Assembly: GCA_019916065.1 (NCBI GenBank)
Contig: CM034237.1
Coordinates: forward strand, 39,538,485 to 39,602,484
DNA from: Vitellaria paradoxa
Lineage: Eukaryota; Streptophyta; Magnoliopsida; Ericales; Sapotaceae
Length of the DNA: 64,000 nucleotides
Reading direction: 5' to 3'
Of the stretch, positions 24,259 through 38,100 are shown one piece after another. A model generated the notes under the pieces. The model worked only from the letters and a program-made list of their open reading frames with translations, searched no databases and had not been told where the DNA came from. The stretch's first letter is position 1, and every line of letters starts with the position of its first letter. Both the position numbers and the translations under genes were made by a program.

Positions 24259-24542
24259 TGTAAGATCAAGCGCTTACCACCGTGCAAGAGCTATAACTAT
24301 TCGTAGAGGCGTAAGTTTGTTTCTTTAAGCGTTGGTTGACCACTGCAGGGCACCCCCGACAGCTATCAACGATAGCGCAAAACTCCGCTACATAGCGTAG
24401 GGCAAGTGGATAGGAGGGGCTTTGCAATGCGCCTACAAGTGCATTGGTAGGATAGGCAGTCAAGCATCAATGTCACGTGAGGCCCCCATAAACCACACGT
24501 GGTAGCGAATCCCTAAGGGGGCATTTGGGAAAATCCTTAACA
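24259..24542 (-). repeat. TRIM LTR (5' LTR on the minus strand)
   Basis: 284 bp; ends TCTTACA on the minus strand, directly before the primer-binding site at 24245-24258. Confidence 0.85.
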
Positions 24543-26092
24543 TTTATTGTATTGTTAATTAATATTTTGGTTTAAGATGGTTGATTTGGGGATGAAAGGT
24601 TCAGTGTTCAACTTGAACTTAAACCGGAGTTGATTTCTGGTGACTTCCGCTTGGACAAGCACCCAGACAACCTATTGTAGGGCTTCCATCTGGACAGGTG
24701 TCCAAACGACAATGCTAGGATTACCTCTGTTTGATGGCCGTCCGAACAGCAAGTTCTTGTATTGACTATTTTTATTTATTTTTTATTATTAAAATTTTAA
24801 TTTCTACATAAACTTATTTAGGATGAATTGGTATGCAAATGAGATAAAATATTAAAGGCAATATTAGATTTATGATTTAATATTTGGTAAAATAATAAGA
24901 GTATTTATTTGTGTTTATAAAATAAGGGATCATTCATTGATGGGATTTGCGAATCCATCGAGCAAAGATCGTTGGCCCACTATATGTTTTGATGATATGA
25001 TACACGCGTATATATAATATTTATAAATATGCTCGTGGTAAATTTATGGTTATGAGATAAAAAATATTAGTTTGATTGATTTGTGGACTAATGCCCATGG
25101 CTAATAATTATGGCATTATTTATATATAATATTGAATGAAATGAATTGATGTTTGGTTTATGGGACTGTGGCTTGGCTGAGAGGTTATTAATGTTATATG
25201 TTGTAAAATATAAACATGATTGTTGACAAATGATTTATTTATGAGGAATTGTGATTGGTGGATGGTAAGACTGGCTATAGATTACCTAGTAGAAAGGTAG
25301 TATTGTGAATGGTGGTTGATTGTTCTATGGTAGTGTTTTGAGTTGAATATAAATGAAACTAGTGAGGTACAAGTGCTAAATTACAAGTTTGGATTTGATA
25401 TAAAGATTGAGCTTTAAAGATGGTGTGATAATAATTATGTATTTGGATAGAAACTTGTTGGGAGACATGGGGAAGATTATGTTAAGAATTTTAGTTTGAG
25501 GATTAGACTTGACGATATTTTAGTGATGCATGCTCATATAGATGTGCATGAAAAAGATTAAACTACAATAATATTTTCATATTAAATATAAGTTAGGGAT
25601 AACATATTCTAAGTGATTATATGTGATCAAAATAAATGGATTGGCACCATGCATGATAATAAAATTGTTGAGTGGACAAAGTTAATGGATTAATTATGTT
25701 GATATAATAGAAATGAATGTTTAGTATTTTATTATTGAATGACATGGTAAATGTGAAGGTGTGATTATCATGCTAAGCATATTTATTTTAAGGTATGATA
25801 ATATTGGTAGCATATTTAGGACATGTGTTGCTTGCTTGTATATGAAGTGGGCACAGTTGGTATTACACTCATTCCCCTACTATTGCGATTGTAGGTTCTA
25901 AGGCGAGGTCACTTGCGGAGCCGTTAGTACGAGAGGTATAGTTTTCCTTTTCTTTAGTCTTTGTTTTGACTAATGTACTTGTTGGTTTGGCCTCCCTGTG
26001 AGACATAAGTATGTATGTTATAGTAATGATGTAATGGGATCTGTATTGGGTTAGATTTTGTCCAATATTGTATTATGGAGCAAATTCCTTAT

Positions 26093-26122
26093 TGTAATGA
26101 CCCGGATTTATTTTAATCTATC

Positions 26123-26156
<34 letters not shown>

Positions 26157-27139
26157 TTATTATATTATATATTTTTTCAAATGATTAAGTTAAATTTCAT
26201 AAATATATAATTGGGTGAATTTGATAAATTGAAGACAGTTAGGGGATAATTTGACATTTATCTTAAATTATTTAAGAACCTAACTAACTTTTTGTGTTTA
26301 GCACCCACAACACATCCAAACACACACGCACGCACACACATGCGTGTAGAGACATATATATATACTTGGTGGGTGGGTACATGTAAAAAAAAAAAAAAAA
26401 GAAAAAACGTAAAGAAAAACCTAGGAGGCAGTAGCTGTGTAGTCTTCTTCACCATTGTTGTGTTACGTCTCTAATCTATATATATATACAAACTGCAGTT
26501 TTATCTACATGCTCTATCTATATGCAATTATATATGTAAGGTGTGTATATATACATGTGTGTGTTGGGTGATTATTCAATATCATTTACTCATATGTTTT
26601 ATATATGTTATTATATTTGAGTATTTTATGTTCGTGATTGGTGGGTCAATGTTGAAGTGAAAAGACATAAAACCCAAAATATTGATTCAAGCAGAAAGAA
26701 CAGAAAATGTACCACAGACTATGAGAAAGAAAATATTGAATTAAAATAAAATAACTTCTATGATTGGCGGTTAACGGAAATAATGATTATTATTTTTCCC
26801 TAATTGCAATTAATGGTTACAGTACATGTGCTGGGTCAATCAATTGATGTATATTGATTTATTAGATTTACAGATTATTAATTAATGAGAGTTAGAAATT
26901 AAAATATTAATTTTACGAAAAAGTATTGTAATTTAGAATCTTATATGAGAACAAAATGGAAAATTTTCACTTTAATTGTATAGAAATTAATCTTATGTAC
27001 ACATAGCAACGCATATGATGGATTTATCCTTGTATATTTATAGAGACGAGAATTCTATTATTATGCAATCTACTGTGTGAATAATTTATTGATTAATTGA
27101 TTGATTTATTATTATTTTTTCTATATAACCCTTTAAAAT

Positions 27140-27184
<45 letters not shown>

Positions 27185-28118
27185 CTATGAAACTGTGTTA
27201 ATATTAGATGTGACTAAAGATGTGGTGCCATAAAAATTACTATTATGTTTTGTTTGGGTTGAGATGTACTGAAAATATTCGGTATACGTACCCAAAGGTT
27301 GAAAGTTCTGAAACCCGTGCGTGGTTGGTATTCGTGTCCAGTATGTTAGTAACCTACAAAGCAAGCAAATGCCTGAGGATGGCATATAATATTTCTATGG
27401 CTTTAGCCTAAGAAATAAACATTGAAGGATGGTGTACATTGGTTGGATTCTGTATCCACGAGACAACCAAGTACTAGTACTTGAAACTAACGTGTTTTAT
27501 TTTGATGTATTATGTGATGTTAATATATGGTTAAAATATGAAAAAATAAATAAATTTAATTTCTTCTTTAAGATTATTGTATGAAATGTTATTTTCTCTG
27601 ACAAGTTTCACTTAATAGCATGCTAGGGCATTTATTATTATCATTATTATTATTATTATTAGGGTTCTGAATATATATGGTATTAGTCGTCATCCCTTTA
27701 CAGCTTATGTGCAGACAATAAATTTGAGTCGTATGCTGGACTTGCTGAACATGTGAATTAAAATTTTATTAATTTTTGTTTACTTACATTTAAATTTTAT
27801 AAAATTATTTAAGTGAAATACAATAAGCCTCTGGTTATGAGGTGGATATTAATTATTTTTATTTAGTTTTTGAGAGACTATTTGAGTTTAGTTTTTTCGG
27901 AGACTTGTAGTTTTATTTTGGAGTTTTGTTACCTAGTTGGTTTTAACTAAGCCATTTATTTAAACTTAAAATAAGAATTTATTTATTTTATATTTTATTT
28001 ATATTTATTACTCCATAGCGTGTGTGTATGGCTCTGATGTGAGACAGGAAAAGCTGTTAAATGGTTTAATATGTATTCTTTATTCACGTATTTGGTACAT
28101 GAAATTCGGAGCATGACA
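26093..28118 (+). repeat. 5' LTR of the Ty3/gypsy element
   Basis: Contains ATT, TA and AC/TA-rich simple repeats (26124-26160, 27142-27182) absent or shorter in the 3' copy. Confidence 0.9.
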
Positions 28119-28273
28119 ACTTGGTATCAGAGCTTAGGTTTAAAATACCTAATGGCAATGGGTCTTTTGCTTTTATGTGTCATTTGATTATATGACATTA
28201 TGTTTATTTGTGATATGTGATATTAATTTTCCATTGGACTTGGTATATTCTCTTATAATTTTTCTTTTAGAGC

Positions 28274-29500
28274 ATGCCACCGTATGTCACTCCAAGTGCT
28301 AAAGGTAGAGGGAAGGGCAAAGGTCGTGGTAGAGGCCAAGGTCAAGGAGTTCAGGTTGGACATGACCATGGAGTTCTAGTTGATGACATTCCTATTGCTG
28401 CAGGAGTGTCAGGAATAGGGGTCTCACACTGGGGTTGGAGTAGAGGCTCCATTAGAGGCGTTTCATGTGGTAGAAGTGCAATCTGAAGCACCAAGTGTGC
28501 TGCAGCTAAGAATGGTAGACTTACATATGTGGATGTAACAAATGACTACAATGTTTGCTGAGCAATGTCAGTAAGTCAGCCTATAGCTCCATATGAGAAA
28601 TTTAAGAGAATGAAACCGTCCACTTATTCTAGTACAACGGATATTAAAGATGTTGAGAAATTCTTATATGAGAATGAAATGATATTCAAAGCAATGCAAC
28701 TTAATAATGATAAGACCAGAGCCTTGCATGTTACCTTTCGGCTAGAGGAAACTGCAGCGGATTAGTGGAGTACTAGTAAAGAGTCCAGTGGGACATCCAC
28801 CTTGAAATGCTTTTAAGGAACGTTTCAGAGACTATTTCTTTCCATAGTTTTTAAAAGATACCAAACATAACGAGTTTTTGAATTTGACTCAAGGGCTGAT
28901 ATATATGCTGGATTATGGATATAAGCTTACATCATTTGACAAATATGCTAAGGAGTTCGTTTCTACTAAATGAACCAAGTGTAAATGAGTTGAGAAAAGG
29001 TTGAGACCTATAGTTAGGGATCGGATAGTGCTATTGAGGCTTAATGAATATGAGGTTCTAGTTGATTAGGTAATGGTGGTGGAGAAGATTTTGGCAAATA
29101 CCAAAGTATAAAATGAAATTAAACAGGGCACGGCTCTACAATAGGATAGCAAAAATAAAAAGAAATGGAGAGAAAATTCATATGGGGAGCAGACTCAGTA
29201 ATTTTAGCAAGGGAGTATAGTCCCAACTCAGTCCATAGCAATATGAATTCCTACACAGAGTTTTATCATTTGTCATAATTATTGACAACTTGGAAATCGA
29301 CAATTCAATTGTCCTTTGAAGCGTGGGTCAGTTAGTACAAAGTAATAAGCTAATAGAGCCACAATCAGTGCAAACTTAGTTTCAGAGAGATGCTTAGGAT
29401 GGGACACGGTAATACTAAACGAGTGTTCTAGATGAGGTTCAACAGCATCAGAGAATTCAAGGTGGCACAAAAAGATGCTTAGGGGCGAGTTTTTACTGTG
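28274..29500 (+). pseudogene. gag remnant of the Ty3/gypsy element
   Basis: It starts MPPYVTPSAKGRGKGKGRG, a basic Gly/Arg-rich gag start. From 28565 follow YEKFKRMKPSTY and DVEKFLYENEMIFKAMQ, typical of the plant gypsy gag core. The CCHC zinc knuckle expected near 29270-29310 is broken: NRQFNCP remains but earlier cysteines and the frame are lost. Several stops and frameshifts interrupt the reading, so no functional capsid protein can be made. Confidence 0.85.
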
Positions 29501-32500
29501 GCACAGAATGATCGACGAGCAAAGCCAATAGTCCTTAGAGATACCTTTCTCATCTATGCTACTAGATCTATAGTACTTATTGGCACTAGAGCATCCTATT
29601 CAATTATTGCTGTACCATTTATGTTCGCATTAGATTTATCTATGGATGAGTTGGTTCCACCGTTATAAGTAAAACACTGATCGAGATTCATTCCCTTTTT
29701 AAACGGGTCTGTAAGAGCTGTGAGATCACTATCGGGCATGAGGCTTTAACTTGTGAACACATGTCAGCATTTGATCTGCTTGTGCTAAACATGAGAAACT
29801 TTGATGTGATTCGCGACATGAATTGGTTGTTAGTCCATCAGGTAATGATAGATTGTTCTAAAGGCCAAGTAACTCTATTTACTTCCAAGGGAGAACGAAT
29901 ATGGTTTTTTGGTGATCGCAAAAGTCCTCAGATCTTGTCTTCTCTTGACGGGTAAGAACAAGTGGACTTATGTAACTTATTTGCTTGTATGGTTTTGAAT
30001 GATGAGGATTGTGGTAAAGTTGAGTTACCACTGGTAGCTTGTAAATTTCTAAGGTATTTTCAGATCATATATCTAGATTATCACATGAATAGGAGGTTAA
30101 ATTTGGGATTGATTTAGATCTTAGCACAGAATTTATTTCTATAGCCCCAAACTAATTGGCACCTACAAAATTGGTGAAATTAAAATCTCAAATAGAGGAG
30201 TTGAGCTTTAAGAGATTTATCCATCCTAACACTTCTCCTTGGGATGCATCAGCACTGTTTGTAGCAAAAAATGATGGAACTCTTAGAATGTGCATAGATT
30301 ATCAGAGGTTGAACCGAGTCACGATCAAAAATTGATATCCTTTACTGAGAATTGATGATCTATTTGATCAACTTAAGGGTTCAATCATTTTCTTAAAGAT
30401 TAATTTGACATCTGATTATCACCAGTTGATGGTGAAGCAGGAAGATATTCCCAAGACAACATTTAGGACTCAGTATAGCCACTATGAGTTCTAGGTGATA
30501 CCATTTGGATTGACCAGTGCTCTTATCGTGTTCATGGATTTGATAAACTAAGTGTTTAACAGATTTTTAAATAAATTTGTAGTCATATTCATTGATGACA
30601 TTTTGTTTTATTCCTCATCTGAAGAGAAACATGAGGAGCAACTAAGAGTTATACTTCAGATCTAAAGGGACCACCATCTCTATACTAAATTGAGCAAGTG
30701 TAAGTTCTGGCTCAAGGAGATAAAATTACTTGAGTATGTTGCTTCTAAGGAAGGTTTTGCAGTTGATTTATCTAAAATTGAAGTAGTCATGGATTGGCTG
30801 AGATCGAGAACAGTTTTTAAGCTCAGGAGTTCTTTAGGTTTGGTAGGGTATGACCGACAATTTATATGTGATTTCTCGAGGTTAGCTGGTTTGATGGCTA
30901 AACTAACTCGAAAAAATGTCAAGTTTGTCTGAGATGAGAAGTGTGAATGGTCTTTTCAGGAGCTAAAAAAGAGATTAACTTTTGCACCAATGCTTGCAAT
31001 CTCGAAGAGAGGATTGGGTTACACAATTTATTATGACGCATCCAAGAAATATTTAGGTTGTGTGTTGATGCAAGGTTATAGAATGGTAGCTTACAGGTCT
31101 AGACAGCTGGAGGGTTATGAGCATAACTACCTAGTGCATAATCTGGAGTTGATAGTAGTCATTTTTGCTTTGAAAAGCTGGAGGCATTACTTGTATGGCA
31201 AGAAATTCAAGAAGTTATCTGATCATAAAAGCCTGAAATAGCTCTTTACTTAGAAGGATCTGAATCTAAGACAGAGGAGATAGATAGAGCACATGAAAGA
31301 TTACTAATTTGAACTTCAGTAGCACCCTGGTAAGGCAAATGTGGTTATTGACACACTTAGCCAAAAGACTTATAGTTCTTTAACGGGTCTTGCCGTGCGA
31401 GAGTGGGAAATAATGAAAAGTCTTGATGAGTTTAATCTGGAGTTTCAAGAAGATGAGAATCATGTTGTTCTGTGTGCTTTAGCAGTTCAACCAATTTTAT
31501 TGAGCTATGTGATTGAGGCTCAGGGTTTGACGCTAAATTTGAGGCTATTTCGACTAAGATGTTTAGCTCTGATGAGATGTTAGGATGGTTGATTGGTATT
31601 GATGACAGTTTATGGTATCTAGGGTGACTTTCTGTGCCAATTTAAGATATGGTTCTAAGGGACTTCTATCATTTCAAATTTGTAATATATCCCAGAGGTA
31701 CGAAAATGTACCACGACTTGTGCCATCAATTCTTTTAGGCAAGCATGAAAAACGACGTGACAGTATTTTTGAGTAGGTGCCTTACTTGTTAATAAATTAA
31801 TGCTGAATATTAGAGACCGACTAGTCTTTTACAGCCTTTGCCAGTGTCAGAATAGAACTGGGGGAACATTATAATGAACTTATTTCTGACTTGCCAAGAT
31901 TTTTGAAGAGCCATGATACTATTTGGGTGATGGTGGATAGGTTGAAAAAATCGGCTCACTTCTTGCCTATTCAATTGACCGACTCTATGGATATCTTGAC
32001 TAAACTATTCGTTAGTTTAGATAAGGATTGCATTTTTCTTCTTGATTTGATAGAGTCTCCAGATGTCCATGGGGATAGAGTTGTTGCTTAGTACTATTTT
32101 TTATCCTCAGGTCGATGGATAGTTAGAACGCATAATTTAGACTTGAAAGATATGCCAAGGGCATGTGTGCTTGATTTCTATGGCAGTTAAGGAGAACCAC
32201 ATTCCTCTAATTAAATTTGTGTACAACAATAGCTACCAGTTAAGCATCGAGATGGCTCCTTTTGAAATTTTGTATGATAGGTTACGTAAATCTCCTATCT
32301 GTTGGACCGAGGTTGGAGAAACCTCAATTACTGGGCTTGAGTTTGTATAGGAGACTTCTGAGAAGGTCAAAGTGATTCGGCAAAGACTCGAGATGGCACA
32401 GAGTTGCCAAAAGAGCTATATAGACAGAAGGTGGAGGCCTTTGGAGTTTGAGGTAGAAGACCATATGTTCCTAGAGGTCTCGTCGCGAAATGGTCAATTT

Positions 32501-32900
32501 CACTTTCGTTATAAAGGGAAGTTATCCCAAAATTTTATCGAGCCATTTGAGGTTTTAGCTAGGGTTGGAGAAATGGTATACTATCTTACCTTACCATCGT
32601 AGCTTTCAAGACTGCATGAGGTGTTTTATGCGTTCATGTTTTGGAAGCATAGCCCAGACCCTTCGTATGTGTTTGACTGGACTGAGTTTAAGGTTGATTT
32701 AGATGTAACTTATGAGGTGAAATAAGTGAAAATCTTAGATCTTGGGAGGAAGTCATTTGAGAAAAATTATTCCATTGGTTAAAGTGCTGTGGAAGCGCCA
32801 TGGTGTTAAGGAGCCAATCTAAGAGCGAGAGACAGATACGCAAAATAGGTACTCTAAGTTGCTCCCTTGATTTATTTTTGTTACATCTTAAATTTTGGAG
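29501..32900 (+). pseudogene. pol remnant (protease, RT, RNase H, integrase, chromodomain-like tail)
   Basis: Protease near 29570-29600 reads VLIGTRASYS where VLIDTGASHS-like sequence is expected, so the catalytic Asp is lost. RT blocks follow at 30235-30930: [37 protein letters not shown] and FIDDILFYSS, so the YxDD-type box survives as IDD. RNase H (30990-31241) shows YYDASKKYLGCVLMQ and LELIVVIFALKSWRHYLYG. Integrase pieces lie at about 31690-32090 (MYHDLCHQFF, SRCLTC, DTIWVMVDRLKKSAHFLPI). A tail at 32590-32860 (LHEVFYAF, VKILDLG..) matches the chromovirus end. Numerous stops make it non-functional. Confidence 0.92.
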
Positions 32901-32927
32901 AATAAAATTTATTGTAATGGGATAGGA

Positions 32928-34988
32928 TGTAATGATCTGGATTTATTTTAATCCATGTTTTATTATTATTTTATTTTATATTTTTTGTTATTTTATTTTT
33001 ATATTTTTTTTATTAACATTTCAGATAATTGAGTTAAAAATATATATAAATATATAATTGAGTGAATTTGATAAATTGAAAACACTTGGGGAATAATTTG
33101 ACATTTATCTTAAATTATTTAGAAACCTAGCCAACTCTTTGTATTCAATGGCCACAACACACTCAAATATTTATATATCTATATATATACATGGTGGACA
33201 GACACATGTAAATATATATATATATATATATGAAAAACCTAGGAGGTGGCGGCTGTGTAGCCTCCTTCACCATTGTTGTGCTGCATCTCTAATCTATCTC
33301 TATATATACAAACTGCTGCTTTCTAGGTAAAGGGTGAGAACTTTGTATGCTCTATATATATATAGTTTTACATGTAATGTGTATATATGCATGTGTGTGT
33401 TGGGTGATTGTTCAATGGCATATATTGATGTCTTTTACATATATTATTATATTTGGGTGTTTTATGTTCATGACTAGTGGGCCAATGTTAAAGTGAAAAG
33501 AAGAAAAACCAAAAATATTAATTCAAGTGGAAAAAATAGAGAACATACCACTGATCATGAGAAAGAAAATATTAAATTATAATAAAATAACATTTATGAT
33601 TGGTAGTTAATGAAAGTAATGATTATTTTTTTCTTTAATTGTAACTAATGGTTACAGTGCATGTGCTGAGTCAATCAATTGATGTGTATTGGTTAACTAG
33701 ATTTACTGGTTGCTAATTAATGATAGTTAGACATAAAAATATTAATTTAAGAAATAATATTTTAATTTGGAGTCTTATATGAGAATAAGACAGAAAATTT
33801 TTACTTTGATTGTACATAAATTAATCTTACGTATACATAACAATGCATATAATGGATTTATCCTTGTATATTTATAGAGATGAGAATTTTATTGTTATGC
33901 AGCTTACTGTGTGAATAATTTATTAATTGATTTATTCATTTATTATTAGTATTTTTTCTATGCAACCCTTTAAAATTATATATATATATATATATATTTT
34001 ACAATGAAACTGTATCAATATTAGATGTGACTTTGGATGTGGTGCCATGAAAATTACTATTACGTTTTGTTTGAGTTGAAAAGTATTGAAAATATCGAGT
34101 ATACATGCCAAATGATTAAAAATCTCGAAACTCGTGCGAAATTAGTGATCGTGTCAGTAGATTAGAAACCTATGAAGCGAACAGATACCTAAGTATGGTA
34201 TATAATATTCCCGTGGCTTCGGCATAGAAAGTATAAGGATGGTGTAAATAATATTCTTAAGGTTTTGGCCCAAGAAGCAAATACTAAAAGATGGTGAATA
34301 TTAGTTGAGTCCTATATCCGCAGGATAACAAACAATAGTACCTGAAACCAATGTATTTTATTTTGATGTGTTATATGATACTAATATATGGTTAAATTGT
34401 GAAAAAAAAATAAATAAATAAACAATTTTAATTTCATCTTTAAGGTTGATGGACGAAATATTATTTTATCTGAGATATTTCACTTAGTAGCATGATAGGA
34501 CATTTATTGCATTTACATTATTATTATTATTATTAGCAAATGTGGTATTAGTGTTCATCCCCTTATAACTTGTAAATAGTCAATTTGAGTCGCGTGCTGG
34601 ACCTGCTGAATATGGGAATTAAAATTTTATTAATTTTTATATATTTACATTTAAATTTTATAAAATTATTTAAGTGGAATGCAATAAGCCTTTATTTGTG
34701 AGGTGGATATTAATTATTTTTATTTGGTTTTTGGGAGACTATTTGGGCCTAGTTTTTGAAGACTTAGAGTTTAATTTTGGAGTTTTGTTGCATAGTTAGT
34801 TTTGACTAAGGCATTTATTTACACTTAAAACATGAATTTATTTATTTTATATTTTATTTATATTTATTACTCCATTGCATGTGTGTATGATTCCTATGTG
34901 GGACAAAGAAAGTAGTTAAATGGTTTAATATATGTCTTTTTTTCTTGTTTAATTTGCATACTTGGGGCATGGAGTCCAAGACGTGACA
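32928..34988 (+). repeat. 3' LTR of the Ty3/gypsy element
   Basis: Aligns with 26093-28118 along its length with many substitutions and small indels. Confidence 0.9.
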
Positions 34989-35142
34989 CTTACTTAGTTA
35001 AAGACTTTGTTTTAATATATTCCTATCTTTTATTTTATAATATTTTATTTCTATTGTCGCTTCATAATGTATGGCTCTGATCAGGAATGGATTTGTGTGT
35101 GATGTTGTAGTTGAATGTAGGCAATTCAAGTCGTGTCTCTGG

Positions 35143-38100
35143 TAGTGATGTAAATCGGGCCGACCTGCCCCAGCCGATCTTCGGGTCGGGTCAATGGTCA
35201 CACCACCCGCCCCTGACCGGCCCCAACTGACCTGGCCTATTTTTAATATTTTTTATTTTTTTTGAAGAAAATAAAATAAAAAATAAAACTCAAACAAACA
35301 CATTAAAATCATTATTGATAAAAATTAAAATTTATTACACAATAACCAATTACATAATTAAGATTAAATTTAAAATTACAATTTATAAATGTAGAATTAT
35401 AAAAAAAATAAATAAATGATAGAGTAATTAATAGGTGCATCACTTCACGTCTTATACAGCCCAATTAGGTTAGCACCTATAAGAGTAACTATCATTTGCA
35501 AATATTACTCTATCTATACATAATTATTAATTTATTATTCATCACTAGATCCACTAGCGTGTTCTTCTCTTTCATCTAAATACATTGCATCAAAATCAAG
35601 GTCAAGTTGCTCTTTTTTAGCATTTTCCTGTTGTCTATTTTCTGCAAGATACCAATCTCGTAAACACATCAAGGATTCTACTATCGAAGGGGCCAGTTGA
35701 CTCTTGAATTGACTGATAACGCGTCCACTAACACTAAATGCTTGCTCGGATGCTACGGTAGAAACTAGAAATGCAAGTATATCACGAGCTAAAGCTGAAA
35801 GAATTGGAAACTTTGATTATTGTCCCTTCCACCAGTCTAAAAGACTAAATCATCTTCATTTTCTATTGGAGGTGTACCGAGATAACGTTGGAGTTTGGAT
35901 GAATTTGAACTTACACTTGTTGATGCATCTGTCCGTCGGGATGTTATTCTTCTCCAAAGGGACGTATTGCCACCAAAGTCACGGTGAGAAGAGGACGTTG
36001 TGGCCATAGTTGGTTGGATAGTTGTATGATTGCTATCATACCGACCTAATAGAGTTTGCATTTCTTGTTTAATTTGATATAATTGTTTTTGGGCACTTTC
36101 ATGCCCATATATCATATCTAATAATTGAAAGAAAAGATCTTCTTTATACCTAGGGTCTAAAATAGTAGCAATACCAAAATGTATGGGAAGTGGATTAAAA
36201 TATTTATCAAAATTTTCCTTCATTACAACAACTAAAGGAGCATAATATTCTTGGACACCATATTCGTTAAAAATTTCATCAATAACCCCCAATTGATAAA
36301 TAACAGTAGAAGAAGTAGGATAATAAATTCTACAAAATATTTTAGTAGCAATATCAAAACATGTAAAAAATCCTTATAAAAAATTGCATTTGCCCAATCA
36401 ATTGGCTCAATACTATTTAATCCAATAGCTTGATTACTTAAAATAAATAAATCAATTGCTTTTTGATATTTAATAGCAACTTTTAACATTATATCGGTTG
36501 AATTCCATCTTATATTAATTTTCATTAGTAATTTTCTAGGTTTTAAACCAATTTGATTGCATATGCTAGCAAATAGACTAATTCTTTTTGAAGAGCTCAT
36601 GGCACAAACCACAACTCTTTTTATTTTTACAATAGAAGATTCATAAATGTCCAATCCATCCTTTATAATTAAATTAAGTATATGCGCACAACAATGACCA
36701 CGAAATAATGAACCATTTGCAGACAAAGCATTAGATAAATAATTAAAACAAACATCATTATGTGAAGCATTGTCTAAAGTAATAGAAAACATTTTTGTAG
36801 ATAATTACCACGATGTAAGTTCATGCAAAATAAGTTCCCCCATGCTGAATCCAGTGAATGATTGTTCAACTAATTTAAATGAAATAATGCGTTTATTTAT
36901 TTTTTAATTTTCATCAATATAATGTGCAGTTATACAAAGATATTCAATGTCTTGGCAAGATTTTCACATATCGGCGGTCAAGCAAACATTTCCTTCAAAA
37001 TTAGTAAAATAAGTTCTTAATTCATCCTTTTTATTCAAATCTCATAAAACTTTATTTTTTGAAGTATTTCTTGAAAAACCGCGATATTATAGTGTAAAAC
37101 TTTCGCGAACAAATTCTTCAAAATGTCGATTTTCACTAATTGTAAAAGGTTTGCTCATCTTTAACAATATATCTAACTAAATTATTTTGTGTTCTTGCAG
37201 GGTTATAAGAAAAATATTTAAATTACCCCCTTTATTACCTAATTAAGTTTGTGTTGTACGTGGAAAATATTGATCAATTAAACTATTAATACGAGGATCT
37301 TGTTGGCGCCTTCTATTTAAATGTCTTTTTAAATGATTAGTTTCAGATGTAGTTCTACCATCTAATAAATCCCCACAAATAACGCATTTAGCCTTATGCA
37401 TTTCATCATCACGTGGAATTCTAATAAAAAAATCACATACTTTTGAAGTGCCACACTGTTGGGCGTGACTGGAAGATGATGCACCAACATCACCAGCTGT
37501 GGTAGTAGGTGTTGGTATTTGTGGTGATGCAAATTGTTCCATTTATTCTTGAGGGGGAAAGAATATTGAGTCTCTACCCTCCAAATCAAAAAAATGAGTG
37601 TCCCGTGGATCCATTTAGAAAAAATAATTTAATAAAAAAATTAAATTATGCAAATTAAAAATGTATGTATGCAAATTAAAAAAATAATTAAATACTAATT
37701 TGAAATAATTTGAAGCCTTGAATCACTTGATCTTAAAATCTTAACTTCAAATTTGACAAAATGGAATGCACTTGAGCACAATTGAAGAGTACACTTGAGT
37801 GTTGGTAGCTTGGTAGTGTAGAAATTTGGAGAGAAATTTTGTTAATTTTTTGTGAGGGTGAGTGAATGTGAGTGTGGGATATTTATAATGGCAGATGGTG
37901 GGGGAGTTTCGTAATTTTTTGAAATTTCTTTGTAATTAAAAAAAATAAAAATTAGACCATTCTGCAGCGCAGAACAGTTGCTGGGAGCCTGGGCTGGGCG
38001 CTGACATAACCAAAAAAAAATTGAAACGTTCTGTTTGGCAGAACGGTAAAAAGAATGAGAGAGATGAAGGGGCGGGGGGCACGAGCCAGGAGAGCGGGGC

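Larger units (their letters stand above)
23918..24542 (-). mobile_element. 625 bp TRIM retrotransposon (two LTRs, 59 bp interior)
   Basis: Two direct repeats of 282 bp (23918-24199) and 284 bp (24259-24542) align throughout, with marks such as AGCGCTTAC, GGGCACCCCC, GGAGGGGCTTTGCAAT and AGGCCCCCATAAACCA-type segments. Read on the minus strand, the repeats run TGTT..TTACA. The interior begins with TGATATCAGAGC, one base from the initiator-Met tRNA primer site TGGTATCAGAGC, and ends in GGAGGGGGGAT, a polypurine tract directly before the second LTR. With 59 bp between the LTRs there is no coding capacity, so movement would depend on another element. No target duplication could be read, and the outer TG/CA of the 23918 end is mutated. 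Confidence 0.85.
26093..34988 (+). mobile_element. decayed Ty3/gypsy chromovirus-type LTR retrotransposon, 8.9 kb
   Basis: LTRs of 2026 bp (26093-28118) and 2061 bp (32928-34988) both start TGTAATGA and end TGACA. The primer-binding site TTGGTATCAGAGC begins at 28121, two bases after the 5' LTR. Flanks are CTTAT (26088-26092) and CTTAC (34989-34993), a 5-bp duplication with one change. Domain order is gag, protease, reverse transcriptase, RNase H, integrase and a chromodomain-like tail, as in Ty3/gypsy; long LTRs and this tail suggest the Tekay/Del clade. The LTRs are clearly diverged and the coding region is full of stops, so the copy is old and inactive. Confidence 0.93.

Noticed and set aside
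24225..24260. tRNA gene suspected from GGTTCGAATCC
   Set aside because: No cloverleaf or acceptor stem can be formed; the context is the TRIM interior with primer site and polypurine tract.
23918..24542. Cassandra-type TRIM
   Set aside because: The LTRs lack any 5S rRNA-like segment.
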